Shown: in pieces, positions 16,178-24,977 of the stretch
How the letters are laid out: every line of letters starts with the position of its first letter
Numbering within the stretch: position 1 is the stretch's first letter
Assembly (NCBI GenBank): GCA_016720685.1
Contig: JADKKC010000005.1
Span: 1-64,000 of the forward strand
Length of the DNA stretch: 64,000 nt
Source of the DNA: Zoogloea sp.
Lineage (GTDB): Bacteria > Pseudomonadota > Gammaproteobacteria > Burkholderiales > Rhodocyclaceae
Direction of reading: 5' to 3'
Program-made: the position numbers and the translations under genes
The notes under the pieces: generated by a model
Seen by the model: only the letters and a program-made list of their open reading frames with translations
What the model was told of the DNA's origin: nothing
Databases searched by the model: none

Positions 16178-18058
16178 TTACGAATCTGATGCTTTAGGGC
16201 GTGTCCGGAGCTTCTGTTTGTGCAGTAATAACTCTGCAAGCTGGCGTCGCTCGGCCGGATTGAGGCCGCTTTCGCGCTCTCGGGCGTTCAGGGCGTCGAT
16301 CTCGCGGCTGACGGCGTCGGCTTCCAGTTTTTTGACGGTGTCGTTGAACAGGGGTTCGATCGACGCGTCTTCGAAGGTGGTGTCAGCCAGTAGGCCGGCC
16401 ATGCGGGCGAGAATTTCCGCGTGGGGTGTTTCCCGGTAGTGCTCGAGCAGGGCGCCGATGCCGTGGGTTGGCAGCTCGCCGATGCTCATGGCGTCGGTGA
16501 GCGCGATCAGGGCCCGGCCTTCCGGGGTGTCGTGGGGCAGCAGGTCGATGGGCAGGCGGGCGGCCCAGAGCGGGTGCTGGACGACCAGCTTGAGCAGGGT
16601 TTCGACGGCGGTTTGCGGCGCCTGGCGCGGCGGCATGCGAGGAAAGCCGGCGCCTTGCCGGCGCTTGCCGCGAAAGTTGCTGTTGTTGCCGAAGCCTCCG
16701 CCAAAGTCGCGATCGAAGCCGCCGCGTTCAAAGTTGCCGTCGAAAGGCGGCGCGTCGTCGAAGCGGCGGGGCTGTGCCGAGGCATTCTTGAGACCGAAGG
16801 ATTGCTCGACTTCGGCCTGGGTGAAGCCTGCCGTTTCGGCGAGCATCTTGATGATCTGCAGGCGCAGCAGCGGCGCGCCGATGCGGGTGACCAGCGGTTT
16901 GGCTTCGTGCACCAGCCTGGCGCAGCCTTCGGCGGTGCCGAGGTCGATGTCTTTCTTGAGTTCGGCGAGAAGAAATTCGGCCAGCGGCAGTGCACGGTTC
17001 ATTGCGCTGCGGAAGGCGTCCGGCCCTTCGGTGCGCACAAAACTGTCGGGGTCGTGCTCTTCGGGCAAAAACAGGAAGCTCAGCGTCTTGTTGTCGGCCA
17101 GGTGTTCGAGGCTGACTTCGAGTGCCCGTCCGGCGGCGCGGCGGCCGGCGGCGTCGCCGTCGAAGCAGAATACGACCCGGTCGGTGAGGCGCAGGAGCTT
17201 CTGGATGTGGTGGGGTGTGGCGGCCGTGCCGAGGGTGGCGACGGCATTGCCGACCCCGAATTGGGCGAGGCCGACGACGTCCATGTAACCTTCGACGACC
17301 AGTACGCATTCCTGGTCGCGCACGGCCTGGCGCGCCTGGACGAGGCCGTAGAGCTCACGGCCCTTTTCGAAGATCGGCGTTTCGGGCGAGTTGAGGTACT
17401 TGGGTTCGCCCTTGCCGAGCACCCGGCCGCCGAAGCCGATCACGTTGCCGCGCTGATCCTGGATCGGGAACATGATCCGGTCGCGAAAGCGGTCGTAGCG
17501 GCGGCCCTGTTCGTTCTCGAGCACCAGGCCGCATTCGAGCAGGCTGGCGGCGGTGTAGTCGGGGAAGGCGGCCTGCAGCGCCTGCCAGCCTTCGGGGGCG
17601 AAACCTATGCCGTAGCGGGCGGCGATCTCGCCGGAGAGGCCGCGGCGCTTGAGGTAATCGATGGCAATCGGGCTGCGCTTGAGCTGTTCTTTGTAAAAGC
17701 GCGCGGCCTGGGCCATGACTTCGGTCAGGGATTGGTCCCGGGCGCGGTCGTGGTTTGGCGTGAAGTCATCCTGCGGGACTTCCATGCCCACCGAGCTGGC
17801 GAGTTCCGTCACGGCGTCGATGAAGCCGAGGCCGCTGTATTCCATCAGGAAGCTGATCGCGCTGCCATGTACGCCGCAGCCAAAGCAGTGGTAGAACTGC
17901 TTGGTCGGGCTGACCGAGAAGGAGGCGGATTTTTCGCCGTGGAAGGGGCAGCAGGCGAAATAGTTCGCACCGCCCTTCTTGAGCGGCAGGTAGCGCTCGA
18001 CCACCTCGACGATGTCGACGCGGGCGAGTAGATCCTGGATGAAGGATTGCGGAATCAT
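16178..18058 (-). CDS. dnaG: DNA primase DnaG
   Basis: This 626-residue protein makes RNA primers at the replication fork. The N-terminal CHC2 zinc finger is seen as CCPFHGEKSASFSVSP and FYHCFGCG. The TOPRIM catalytic core includes VVEGYMDVVGLAQFGVGNAV and VFCFDGDAAGRRAAGRAL. The C-terminal DnaB-interacting part (RLIDLLPHD...) follows a glycine/asparagine/arginine-rich linker near residues 430-480. I chose ATG 18058 (MIPQSFIQDLL), the usual family start. It sits between yqeY and rpoD, as in many betaproteobacteria. Confidence 0.97.
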   Translation of the reverse strand: MIPQSFIQDLLARVDIVEVVERYLPLKKGGANYFACCPFHGEKSASFSVSPTKQFYHCFGCGVHGSAISFLMEYSGLGFIDAVTELASSVGMEVPQDDFTPNHDRARDQSLTEVMAQAARFYKEQLKRSPIAIDYLKRRGLSGEIAARYGIGFAPEGWQALQAAFPDYTAASLLECGLVLENEQGRRYDRFRDRIMFPIQDQRGNVIGFGGRVLGKGEPKYLNSPETPIFEKGRELYGLVQARQAVRDQECVLVVEGYMDVVGLAQFGVGNAVATLGTAATPHHIQKLLRLTDRVVFCFDGDAAGRRAAGRALEVSLEHLADNKTLSFLFLPEEHDPDSFVRTEGPDAFRSAMNRALPLAEFLLAELKKDIDLGTAEGCARLVHEAKPLVTRIGAPLLRLQIIKMLAETAGFTQAEVEQSFGLKNASAQPRRFDDAPPFDGNFERGGFDRDFGGGFGNNSNFRGKRRQGAGFPRMPPRQAPQTAVETLLKLVVQHPLWAARLPIDLLPHDTPEGRALIALTDAMSIGELPTHGIGALLEHYRETPHAEILARMAGLLADTTFEDASIEPLFNDTVKKLEADAVSREIDALNARERESGLNPAERRQLAELLLHKQKLRTRPKASDS

Positions 18059-18110
18059 GATGTACGGCCGGCGCCCGGGGCCTGGACCCAAGGCGCCGTA
18101 CTCATGAATC

Positions 18111-18557
18111 CTAGTTGGCGAGTCGTGATTTCACCAGCTTCGAAACTTCGGCCATGTCGGCCTTGCCGGCGAGCTGCGGCTTGAGGACGGCCATCAGTTT
18201 GCCCATGTCGGCGGCGCTGGCTGCGCCGGTGGACTTGATCGCTTCATCAACGATGGCGGCGATCTGTTCGGCGCCGAGGCCGGCCGGCTTGTAGGCGTTG
18301 AGAACGTCGATCTCGAAGCGTTCGGCGCTGGCCAGATCGAAGCGCTGGGCGCCTTCGTACTGGGCAACGGAGTCGCGGCGCTGCTTGAGCATCTTGTCTA
18401 CAACTGCGATGACGGCCGCGTCGTCCATCTCGATGCGCTCATCCACTTCCTTTTGCTTGATTGCTGCGAGCAGCAGGCGAATGGCGGACAGGCGTGCGGT
18501 TTCCTTGGCGCGCATGGCGGCCTTCATGTCGTCGTTGATCTGGGCTTTGAGGGACAT
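18111..18557 (-). CDS. yqeY: GatB/YqeY family protein
   Basis: This 148-residue protein has the typical start SLKAQINDDMKAAMRAKETA, the central VVDKMLKQRRDSVAQYEGA and the tail ADMGKLMAVLKPQLAGKADM. It matches the free-standing YqeY domain related to the tail of the GatB amidotransferase subunit. Its biochemical role is not firmly known. It sits in the macromolecular-synthesis block between rpsU and dnaG, a conserved arrangement suggesting co-regulation with translation and replication start. Confidence 0.92.
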   Translation of the reverse strand: MSLKAQINDDMKAAMRAKETARLSAIRLLLAAIKQKEVDERIEMDDAAVIAVVDKMLKQRRDSVAQYEGAQRFDLASAERFEIDVLNAYKPAGLGAEQIAAIVDEAIKSTGAASAADMGKLMAVLKPQLAGKADMAEVSKLVKSRLAN

Positions 18558-18705
18558 GAGCGAGATTCCTGGCGTGTGGCGTGGAGGCGAAATGACAACC
18601 TGCTTCAGCTCCGGTGCGGGGGCTGACTACAAAAGGCAAACGCCACGCGCTCGCGCAAAATGCGCGTATCGCGTGGCGAGCGGGAAGCGTGTACTTGGGT
18701 GCTGC

Positions 18706-18918
18706 TTAGTACATCTTCGGCGGCAGGGTCTGGCTGCGCAGGCGCTTGTGATGGCGCTTGACGGCGGCGGCGAGCTTGCGCTTGCGTTCGGCGGTGGGCT
18801 TTTCGTAGAACTCGCGCGAGCGGAGTTCGGGCAGCAGGCCCACTTTTTCAATGGTGCGCTTGAAGCGGCGGATGGCTACTTCAAACGGCTCGTTTTCTTT
18901 GACGCGAATACCCGGCAT
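18706..18918 (-). CDS. rpsU: 30S ribosomal protein S21
   Basis: This 70-residue basic protein begins PGIRVKENEPFEVAIRRFKR and ends with an arginine/lysine-rich tail (RKRKLAAAVKRHHKRL). S21 binds the platform of the small subunit near the anti-Shine-Dalgarno sequence. The ATG at 18918 gives the canonical length; an upstream extension in frame is not needed. It is the first gene of the rpsU-yqeY-dnaG-rpoD block, with its own promoter just upstream. Confidence 0.97.
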   Translation of the reverse strand: MPGIRVKENEPFEVAIRRFKRTIEKVGLLPELRSREFYEKPTAERKRKLAAAVKRHHKRLRSQTLPPKMY

Positions 18919-18958
18919 TGCGTGCTTCCTCGAAAATTCTTTTGACGGAAAAACGAGG

Positions 18959-18987
18959 AGTATATCCAAGTCGCTGTTGACCTCCAA
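18959..18987 (-). promoter_or_regulatory. Sigma-70 promoter of rpsU operon
   Basis: Read on the minus strand, TTGGAG (18987-18982) and TATACT (18964-18959) are separated by exactly 17 nt. The -10 lies about 40 bp from the rpsU ATG. It is divergent from tsaD. Confidence 0.65.
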
Positions 18988-19048
18988 GCCCCTTTTTCGC
19001 TTTGTGGACCGCAGAGAGGTAAAATCCCGTTTTTTCGTCGAGATGACC

Positions 19049-20086
19049 ATGCGCGTTCTGGGTATAGAAACCTCCTGCGACGAGACCGGCGTAGCCGTCT
19101 ACGATACGGCGCTGGGCCTGCTCGGCCACCGCCTCCATTCCCAGATCGACCTGCATGCGGCCTATGGCGGCGTGGTGCCCGAGTTGGCGTCCCGTGACCA
19201 TATCCGTCGCCTGCCGCTGCTGCTGCGCGAAACCCTCGAGGCCACCGGGCTGGTCATGGGCGACATCGACGCGATTGCCTACACGTCCGGCCCGGGGCTT
19301 GCCGGCGCGCTGCTCGTGGGCTCCAGCGTGGCCGAGGCGCTGGGGCTTGCGCTGGGGGTGCCGGCCTTGCCGGTGCATCACCTGGAAGGCCACCTGCTGT
19401 CGCCGCTGCTGTCGGCCACGCCGCCGGGCTTTCCGTTTGTGGCGCTGCTGGTTTCCGGCGGGCATACCCAGTTGATGCGGGTGGCCGGCGTGGGTGATTA
19501 CACGCTGCTGGGCGAAACCGTGGATGACGCGGCCGGCGAGGCTTTCGACAAGACCGCCAAGCTGCTGGGGCTGGGTTATCCCGGCGGGCCGGCGTTGGCC
19601 GAGCTGGCGCTCGAAGGCACGCCGGGACGCTTCAAGCTGCCGCGGCCGATGCTGCATAGCAAGGATTTCGATTTCAGTTTCAGCGGGCTCAAGACGGCGG
19701 TGCTGACTGCTGCCTCTGCGCCAGGATTTGTCGAGTCCGACCGGGCCGATCTGGCGGCTGAGTTTCAGGCCGCGGCGGTGGATGTGCTGGTCGCCAAGTC
19801 GATGGCGGCGCTCAAAGCTACGGGGCTCAGGCAGCTGGTCGTGGCGGGAGGCGTTGGCGCAAACCTGGCGCTGCGTGCCGGGCTGAATGCGGCTGCGGCA
19901 AAGCGCAGGGCGAAGGTTTTCTACCCCGAGATGGAGTTATGCACCGACAACGGCGCGATGATCGCCTTTGCCGGCGCGATGCGTTTGATGGCGGGTGAGC
20001 AGGCGGCGCCCTCGGATGGCCGCTTTGCGGTGCGGCCGCGCTGGAGCCTGCAGGAAATCACGCCGCCGAAAGCCGGCGTGGCGTGA
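19049..20086 (+). CDS. tsaD: tRNA N6-adenosine threonylcarbamoyltransferase TsaD
   Basis: This protein of about 345 residues has the ASKHA fold. Key motifs are VLGIETSCDETGVAVYD, the metal-binding HHLEGHLLSPLL, LLVSGGHTQLMRV, DDAAGEAFDKTAKLLGLGYP and VAGGVGANLALR, with C-terminal ELCTDNGAMIAFAG. Together with TsaB, TsaC and TsaE it makes the t6A modification at A37 of ANN-decoding tRNAs. The start at 19049 gives the standard MRVLGIE beginning; 19043 is a possible alternative two codons earlier. Divergent from rpsU. Confidence 0.96.
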   Translation: MRVLGIETSCDETGVAVYDTALGLLGHRLHSQIDLHAAYGGVVPELASRDHIRRLPLLLRETLEATGLVMGDIDAIAYTSGPGLAGALLVGSSVAEALGLALGVPALPVHHLEGHLLSPLLSATPPGFPFVALLVSGGHTQLMRVAGVGDYTLLGETVDDAAGEAFDKTAKLLGLGYPGGPALAELALEGTPGRFKLPRPMLHSKDFDFSFSGLKTAVLTAASAPGFVESDRADLAAEFQAAAVDVLVAKSMAALKATGLRQLVVAGGVGANLALRAGLNAAAAKRRAKVFYPEMELCTDNGAMIAFAGAMRLMAGEQAAPSDGRFAVRPRWSLQEITPPKAGVA

Positions 20087-20104
20087 GGTGGGCGGTGCGG
20101 GTGT

Positions 20105-20716
20105 TCAGGCCTCTTTTTTCTTGCTGCCGATGCGGCTTTCCTGGCCGGCGACAAGGCGCTTGATGTTGTCCTTGTGACGCCACAACAGCAGGGCCGACAT
20201 GAAGCTGATGGAAATGATCCAGTTGTTGTCGAGACCGAATGCCAGCGCAAGAGCCGGCGATGCCAGCGCTGCGCACAGGGCGGCAAGGGATGAATAGCGC
20301 AGGGTGAAGGCTACGCCGAGCCACACGCCAAAGACGGCCAGCCCTAGCCAGCCGCTGGCACCGAGCAGCACGCCGGCGGCGGTGGCGACGCCCTTGCCGC
20401 CCTTGAAGCGCAGGAATACCGGGAACAGGTGGCCAAGGAAGGCGGCGAGGGCCGCCGCCGGTACGGCCTGCGCATCGAGGCCGGCAGCGGGGGCGAAGGC
20501 TGCAGCCAGCACAACGGCCAGCCAGCCCTTGAATGCGTCGCCGGCAAGGGTGAGGGCGGCCGCGAGCTTGTTGCCGCTGCGCAGTACGTTGGTGGCGCCG
20601 GGGTTGCCCGAGCCGTAGGTGCGGGGGTCGGCCATGCCGAAAACGCGGCTGACGACGACGGCGAAAGATATGGAGCCGATCAGGTAGGCGGCAATGAGCA
20701 GGAGCGCGAGTGGCAT
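20105..20716 (-). CDS. plsY: Glycerol-3-phosphate acyltransferase PlsY
   Basis: This 203-residue integral membrane protein transfers an acyl group from acyl-phosphate to glycerol-3-phosphate, the first step of phospholipid synthesis. Visible family motifs are IAAYLIGSISFAVVVSR, DPRTYGSGNPGATNVLRSGN, FLGHLFPVFLRFKGGKGVAT and a C-terminal LLLWRHKDNIKRL. Several hydrophobic segments span the sequence. Convergent with tsaD (18 bp apart) and divergent from folB, whose ATG lies 53 bp beyond its start. Confidence 0.95.
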   Translation of the reverse strand: MPLALLLIAAYLIGSISFAVVVSRVFGMADPRTYGSGNPGATNVLRSGNKLAAALTLAGDAFKGWLAVVLAAAFAPAAGLDAQAVPAAALAAFLGHLFPVFLRFKGGKGVATAAGVLLGASGWLGLAVFGVWLGVAFTLRYSSLAALCAALASPALALAFGLDNNWIISISFMSALLLWRHKDNIKRLVAGQESRIGSKKKEA

Positions 20717-20769
20717 TTTTTTTGGAGAAGCGCGAGCTAGAATGGCCGCGATTTTAGCCGGGACAGAGC

Positions 20770-21165
20770 ATGGATTTCATTTTTATCGAAGCATTGCGGG
20801 TCAAGTCCAGGCTTGGCATCTATCCGCGGGAGCGGGTGACTGAACAAACGCTGGAGCTGAATCTGACTTTCGGCGTGCCCGATGCGGCGGCCGAGCATGA
20901 CGATATTGCCGATACGATCGATTACGCGAAGGTTATTGAACGCATCCGTGAAGAGCTGGCGGTGCACCAATTCAATCTGATCGAGACGTTGGGGGAATTC
21001 ATCGTCAAGATGCTGTTCGACGAATTTGGTGCGCCGTGGGTAAAGCTCGCCATTGCCAAGATCGGGGTGATGAAGGACGTACGGCGTGTTGGCGTATTCA
21101 TCGAGCGGGGGCGCAACGGCGCCGAGCCGCCCGATCATGCGCCTACCGCAGGCTTGCCGCGCTGA
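20770..21165 (+). CDS. folB: Dihydroneopterin aldolase
   Basis: This 131-residue protein contains DFIFIEALRVKSRLGIYPRE, DDIADTIDYAKVIERIREEL and FNLIETLGEFIVKMLFDEFG, the FolB pattern including the conserved glutamate near FNLIE. It converts 7,8-dihydroneopterin to 6-hydroxymethyl-dihydropterin in folate synthesis. Length is slightly longer than the usual 120 residues through a C-terminal tail. Divergent from plsY, a common pairing in proteobacteria. Confidence 0.93.
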   Translation: MDFIFIEALRVKSRLGIYPRERVTEQTLELNLTFGVPDAAAEHDDIADTIDYAKVIERIREELAVHQFNLIETLGEFIVKMLFDEFGAPWVKLAIAKIGVMKDVRRVGVFIERGRNGAEPPDHAPTAGLPR

Positions 21166-21207
21166 GCACGAAAGGCCTGCGATCAATGGCAGGCCGGGCA
21201 ATCACAA

Positions 21208-21594
21208 TCAAGCTGCGGTAAGCGCTGCGGCGTCGGCGCGCAGCTCGTCGAGGGCCTTGCCCTGGGCCAGCCAGTCGATGACCCACTGGGGCTTGCGACC
21301 GTGGCCGGTCCAGCCGATGGCGGGGTTTTCGGGGTGGCGGAACTTGACCACCGAGACCGGCTTGGCGGCTTTCTTGACCGGTTTGGCGGCAGCAGCCTTT
21401 TTGGGGGCGGCTGCCGGCTTTTCGGAGGCTTCCTGGCCAAGCACCTCGTTGAGGCTCATGCCGTGCTCCGCTGCAAGTTTCTGCATGCGCTTGAGCAGAT
21501 CTTTCTTGGCGGTATCGGAACGACGGCGAATCTCTGCTTCTACTTTGGTCTGGAGACGACGCAATTCGTTCAGGGAAAGGGAGGAGATATCCAT
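21208..21594 (-). CDS. H-NS family nucleoid-associated protein
   Basis: This 128-residue protein starts at ATG 21594 (MDISSLSLNELRRL). Its N-terminal coiled-coil segment, RLQTKVEAEIRRRSDTAKKD, is followed by a lysine/alanine/proline-rich linker (AAPKKAAAAKPVKKAAKPV). The C-terminal DNA-binding domain has HPENPAIGWTGHGRKPQWVI, with the AT-rich DNA-binding loop (the position of the QGR/RGR motif is TGHGRKP here). It is likely to silence AT-rich or foreign genes such as those in this window's accessory regions, which is inference. The linker is unusually AK-rich, as in betaproteobacterial H-NS paralogues. Confidence 0.9.
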   Translation of the reverse strand: MDISSLSLNELRRLQTKVEAEIRRRSDTAKKDLLKRMQKLAAEHGMSLNEVLGQEASEKPAAAPKKAAAAKPVKKAAKPVSVVKFRHPENPAIGWTGHGRKPQWVIDWLAQGKALDELRADAAALTAA

Positions 21595-21787
21595 GGCGCT
21601 GTTTTCCTTGGTCCTGGCGTTTCGGGATGGCCGTTTTTTTAGGTATGGATGGAGGGGCCGGCCGCCGTAGGGTTGCTCAAATGATCTCGTCAAATGGGCC
21701 CGTCGAATGAGGCCTTTTTTGAAGCCTTTATTCTGCAGGCTATTTTGCCATTATTGACTTGCGACTTGGCAAGTGTTTTTTTGGCTT

Positions 21788-22279
21788 TTATTCCAGTGCC
21801 ACATTAACCAGCCCGGGCTGCAGCATGCGCAGGATGTCATGGGGGTGGACGCCGACCAGGAATCCTCTTTTTCCGCCATTGATGTAAATGAGGGGAAGGT
21901 CGAGGATGCTGCGTTCCATGAATACGGGCAGGGTCTTTTTTGTTCCGAAAGGCGATGTGCCTCCGACCAGATAGCCCGTGTGCCGCTGGGCGACCGCCGG
22001 GTCGCAGGGGCTGATCTGTTTGTGGCCGGTCTGGCGTGCGAGTTCTTTCGTGGATACCTTGCGATCGCCGTGCATCAATACGACGAGGGGCTGGCGGTTT
22101 TCGTCTTCCATTACCAGAGTTTTCACGACGGCGTGTTCTGCGACATTGAGTTCGCGGGAAGATACCTTGGTGCCGCCGTGATCTTCATAGTTGTAAAGAT
22201 GTGTTGAGAAGGGCGTTTGGTGCTGGCGCAGGAAACGCGTGGCGAGGGTTTCCGGGGCGTTGTGGTCTGAGCGTGACAT
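21788..22279 (-). CDS. ybaK: YbaK/EbsC-type aminoacyl-tRNA deacylase
   Basis: This 163-residue protein has a YbaK/prolyl-tRNA editing-domain fold with ATRFLRQHQTPFSTHLYNYE, VVKTLVMEDENRQPLVVLMH, GHKQISPCDPAVAQRHTGYL and VGGTSPFGTKKTLPVFME. The conserved GGTSPFG and lysine-bearing segments match Cys-tRNA(Pro) deacylases. It clears mischarged tRNA in trans. I chose ATG 22279 (MSRSDHNAPETLATRF); the longer frame begins with unrelated sequence. It stands alone, between the hns-like gene and the alkyltransferase gene on the same strand. Confidence 0.88.
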   Translation of the reverse strand: MSRSDHNAPETLATRFLRQHQTPFSTHLYNYEDHGGTKVSSRELNVAEHAVVKTLVMEDENRQPLVVLMHGDRKVSTKELARQTGHKQISPCDPAVAQRHTGYLVGGTSPFGTKKTLPVFMERSILDLPLIYINGGKRGFLVGVHPHDILRMLQPGLVNVALE

Positions 22280-22357
22280 GGCGGTGGGCGAATGAAGTGT
22301 TAAGTTGGCTGTTGCGCTGCAGCGAAAAAACAATTGCAGGGGCGGCGCTCCGTGGAT

Positions 22358-22864
22358 TCACGGTACGCCCTCGTGATGCAATAGCCAGCGTTTTGCATCA
22401 ATAAGAAAACCGCCGTTGTCGTGGGCGAATCCGCCCAGCCCGGTGGCGGCGACGACGCGGTGGCAGGGGACGACAATTGGAAACGGATTGTCGCCGCAGG
22501 CCTGGCCGACGGCCCGGGCGGCGCTGTTTGCGGCCTGCGCCAGTTCGCCGTAGGTGCGCGTCCGGCCGCGGGGAATGGCCGCGATGGCGGCCCAGATGCG
22601 TCGGCGGAATTCGCTTCCGCCGGGGGCGAGCGGGAGGTCGAAGCGGTAATCGGGGTCGGCGAGATAGCGCCCGAGTTGATGCAGCGCTATTTCAGCAATG
22701 GTATTGGCCGGCGCGGCGGTGGAATGGTCGGGGGGCAGGAAGTCGATTCGACGGAGAAATTGCCCGTCGCTGGCAATACCCAGCGCGCCGAACGGTGTTG
22801 CCATTACCGCTGAAAAGTCCTGCAACAGGGAGTGTGAGCCAGCTTGGGTGATGGACGCTTTCAT
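22358..22864 (-). CDS. ogt: Methylated-DNA--protein-cysteine S-methyltransferase
   Basis: This 168-residue protein has the active-site cysteine in PFPIVVPCHRVVAATGLGGF, preceded by the DNA-binding helix IPRGRTRTYGELAQAANSAA with the arginine finger RAVGQACGDNP. It transfers alkyl groups from O6-alkylguanine to itself, a suicide repair reaction. Length suits Ogt/MGMT single-domain proteins, without an Ada N-terminal domain. The ATG at 22864 starts MKASITQAG. Confidence 0.93.
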   Translation of the reverse strand: MKASITQAGSHSLLQDFSAVMATPFGALGIASDGQFLRRIDFLPPDHSTAAPANTIAEIALHQLGRYLADPDYRFDLPLAPGGSEFRRRIWAAIAAIPRGRTRTYGELAQAANSAARAVGQACGDNPFPIVVPCHRVVAATGLGGFAHDNGGFLIDAKRWLLHHEGVP

Positions 22865-22935
22865 GAGAGGAATTCTGCGCGCGCAGCGGTGCTCCGGCAA
22901 GAGCATCGGCCCCGCCTGAATAGGCTTTCACTGAT

Positions 22936-23514
22936 TCAGTTGATTCCGAGAAGGGCGTTTTTGAGTTCGGAGTCGACGGGTTTGTCGCCGAGCCAGATTC
23001 GCAGCAGGGCGCGGTAGAAATCCTCGCCGGGAATATCCTTGCCGCGGACTTCATTGCCCACTGAAAGTCGGGTGCCATTGCCGGGGATCCATTCGAGGCT
23101 GATCCGGGTGCCGCCCGTTGCTGATTTGAGGCTCAAAAGCGCATTGCGGAAATCGTCGCTGCGGGCCTGCAGTTTGATGAATTCGGCGTCGCTGTGATTC
23201 TTTTTCAGGCCTTCGATGAGGGCGTCGGCAAATTGCTCGGCGGTCAACTCGCGCAGCGTGACGATCTGGATGCGTTTCGGGCCGCTTGTTGCGGCGATGG
23301 CGTCCATGCTGCCGGCACGCTTTGGAAGATAGAGGCCGATGGCGTACACCTTGAGCATGAAGCGGGTGCGCAGGCCGGCGCCGTTGAGGCTGATTTCGCT
23401 GCCGGAAAGACTGGCTTTGTCGTCGAAGTGCACGCCGGCAATGTCGGCGGTGAAGGCGGGCAGGCTGGTGCAGAGGGCGGCGGCGAAAAATGCGCGGCGC
23501 AGGAATGTGTGCAT
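22936..23514 (-). CDS. Secreted chalcone-isomerase-like protein
   Basis: This 192-residue protein carries a signal peptide (MHTFLRRAFFAAALCTSLPA, then FTA). The body has LNGAGLRTRFMLKVYAIGLY, RIQIVTLRELTAEQFADALI and FYRALLRIWLGDKPVDSELK, the chalcone-isomerase-like fold common in periplasmic proteins of proteobacteria. Bacterial members of this group usually lack the flavonoid activity; a fatty-acid-binding or other role is possible but unproven. Start set at ATG 23514 so that the signal peptide comes first. Confidence 0.85.
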   Translation of the reverse strand: MHTFLRRAFFAAALCTSLPAFTADIAGVHFDDKASLSGSEISLNGAGLRTRFMLKVYAIGLYLPKRAGSMDAIAATSGPKRIQIVTLRELTAEQFADALIEGLKKNHSDAEFIKLQARSDDFRNALLSLKSATGGTRISLEWIPGNGTRLSVGNEVRGKDIPGEDFYRALLRIWLGDKPVDSELKNALLGIN

Positions 23515-23635
23515 GCTGGTCTCCTGGGTGGGTCTGGATGCGAAAACGCCCGTTCGTCGCATTTTTACACGATTTAGAACGGGTGTTTTAATCCTGGCCG
23601 GGAAGACTTCCGGCCGCGCGGTTTGGGTCAGCGCG

Positions 23636-24913
23636 TCAGGCGCGTACCTGGCCGTCGCCGAAGACGATCCACTTTTGGCTGGTGAGGCCGTCAAGGCCGA
23701 CCGGGCCGCGGGCGTGGATCTTGTTGGTGGAGATGCCGATCTCGGCGCCGAGGCCGTATTCGAAGCCGTCGGCAAAGCGCGTCGAGGCGTTGATCATCAC
23801 CGACGCAGAATCGACTTCGCGCAGGAAGCGCATGGCGCGGGTGTAGTTTTCGCTGACGATGGCTTCGGTGTGACCGGAGGAATAACGGTTTATGTGATCG
23901 ATGGCGGCGTCGAGACCGGAAACGATCTTGACGGCGATGATCGGGGCGAGGAACTCCTCTGACCAGTCGGATTCAGAGGCTTCCTTGAGCTGCGCATCGG
24001 GTACGCCGGCCGTTTGCAGGATGGCGAACGAAGCCGGGCAGGCGCGTATCTCGACACCCTTGCCGGCGAGCATGGCGCCGATGGCGGGCAACTGGGCGTC
24101 GGCGATGGCGGCATCGACCAGCAGCGATTCGGTGGTGTTGCAGGTGCCGTAGCGCTGGGTCTTGGCGTTTTCGACGATGGCGAGGGCCTTGGCCGCATCG
24201 GCGAATTCATCGACGAAAACGTGGCAGTTGCCGTCCAGGTGCTTGATGACCGGGACACGGGCGTCGCGGGAGATACGCTCGATGAGGCTCTTGCCGCCGC
24301 GGGGAACGATGACGTCCACGAACTCGGGCATGGCGATGAGTTCGCCCACCGCGGCACGGTCGGTGGTGTCGATAACCTGGATTGCCAGTTCGGGCAGCCC
24401 GGCAGCGGCGAGACCGGCGCGGACGCAGTCGGCGATGGCCCGGTTGGAGTGCAGGGCTTCCTTGCCGCCGCGAAGGATGGCGGCGTTGCCGGACTTGAGG
24501 CACAGGGCGGCGGCGTCGGCGGTGACGTTGGGGCGGGCTTCGTAAATGATGCCGATGACGCCCAGCGGCACGCGCATCTTGCCGACGGTGATGCCGGAGG
24601 GGCGGCGCTTGAGATCGGTCATCTCGCCGACCGGGTCGGGCAGCGCGGCAACCTGTTCGAGGCCGACCGCCATGGCCTCGATGCCTTTGGCGGAGAGGGT
24701 CAGGCGATCGATCATGGCCGCCTCGAGGCCGTTGGCGCGGGCTTCGTCCAGGTCGCGCTGGTTGGCGGCGGATAGTGCAGCCTGGCGGGCGCGGATTTCG
24801 GCGGCCATGGCCAGGAGGGCCTTGTTCTTGGCGTCGGTGGAGGCGGCCGCTACCGCGCGGGAGGCGGTGCGGGCCTGGCGGCCGACGGTCTGCATGTAGG
24901 TATTGATGTCCAT
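23636..24913 (-). CDS. proA: Gamma-glutamyl phosphate reductase
   Basis: This 425-residue enzyme reduces gamma-glutamyl phosphate to glutamate semialdehyde with NADPH in proline synthesis. Motifs: MRVPLGVIGIIYEARPNVTA, LKSGNAAILRGGKEALHSN, VIVPRGGKSLIERISRDARV, VIKHLDGNCHVFVDE, and the catalytic cysteine in QRYGTCNTTESLLVD. Full length and uninterrupted. It precedes holA in the same direction, with 64 bp between holA's stop and proA's start; proB is not in this window. Confidence 0.97.
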   Translation of the reverse strand: MDINTYMQTVGRQARTASRAVAAASTDAKNKALLAMAAEIRARQAALSAANQRDLDEARANGLEAAMIDRLTLSAKGIEAMAVGLEQVAALPDPVGEMTDLKRRPSGITVGKMRVPLGVIGIIYEARPNVTADAAALCLKSGNAAILRGGKEALHSNRAIADCVRAGLAAAGLPELAIQVIDTTDRAAVGELIAMPEFVDVIVPRGGKSLIERISRDARVPVIKHLDGNCHVFVDEFADAAKALAIVENAKTQRYGTCNTTESLLVDAAIADAQLPAIGAMLAGKGVEIRACPASFAILQTAGVPDAQLKEASESDWSEEFLAPIIAVKIVSGLDAAIDHINRYSSGHTEAIVSENYTRAMRFLREVDSASVMINASTRFADGFEYGLGAEIGISTNKIHARGPVGLDGLTSQKWIVFGDGQVRA

Positions 24914-24977
24914 CTCGTCTCGCTTTGGATCGGCTTACGGCGGTTTCGGGGCGGCTTCGGGGCGACTTTGATGAGTT

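Noticed and set aside
14192..18031. Long plus-strand open frames opposite rpoD and dnaG (665 and 536 codons)
   Set aside because: The opposite strand encodes clear full-length RpoD and DnaG; these frames have shadow composition only.
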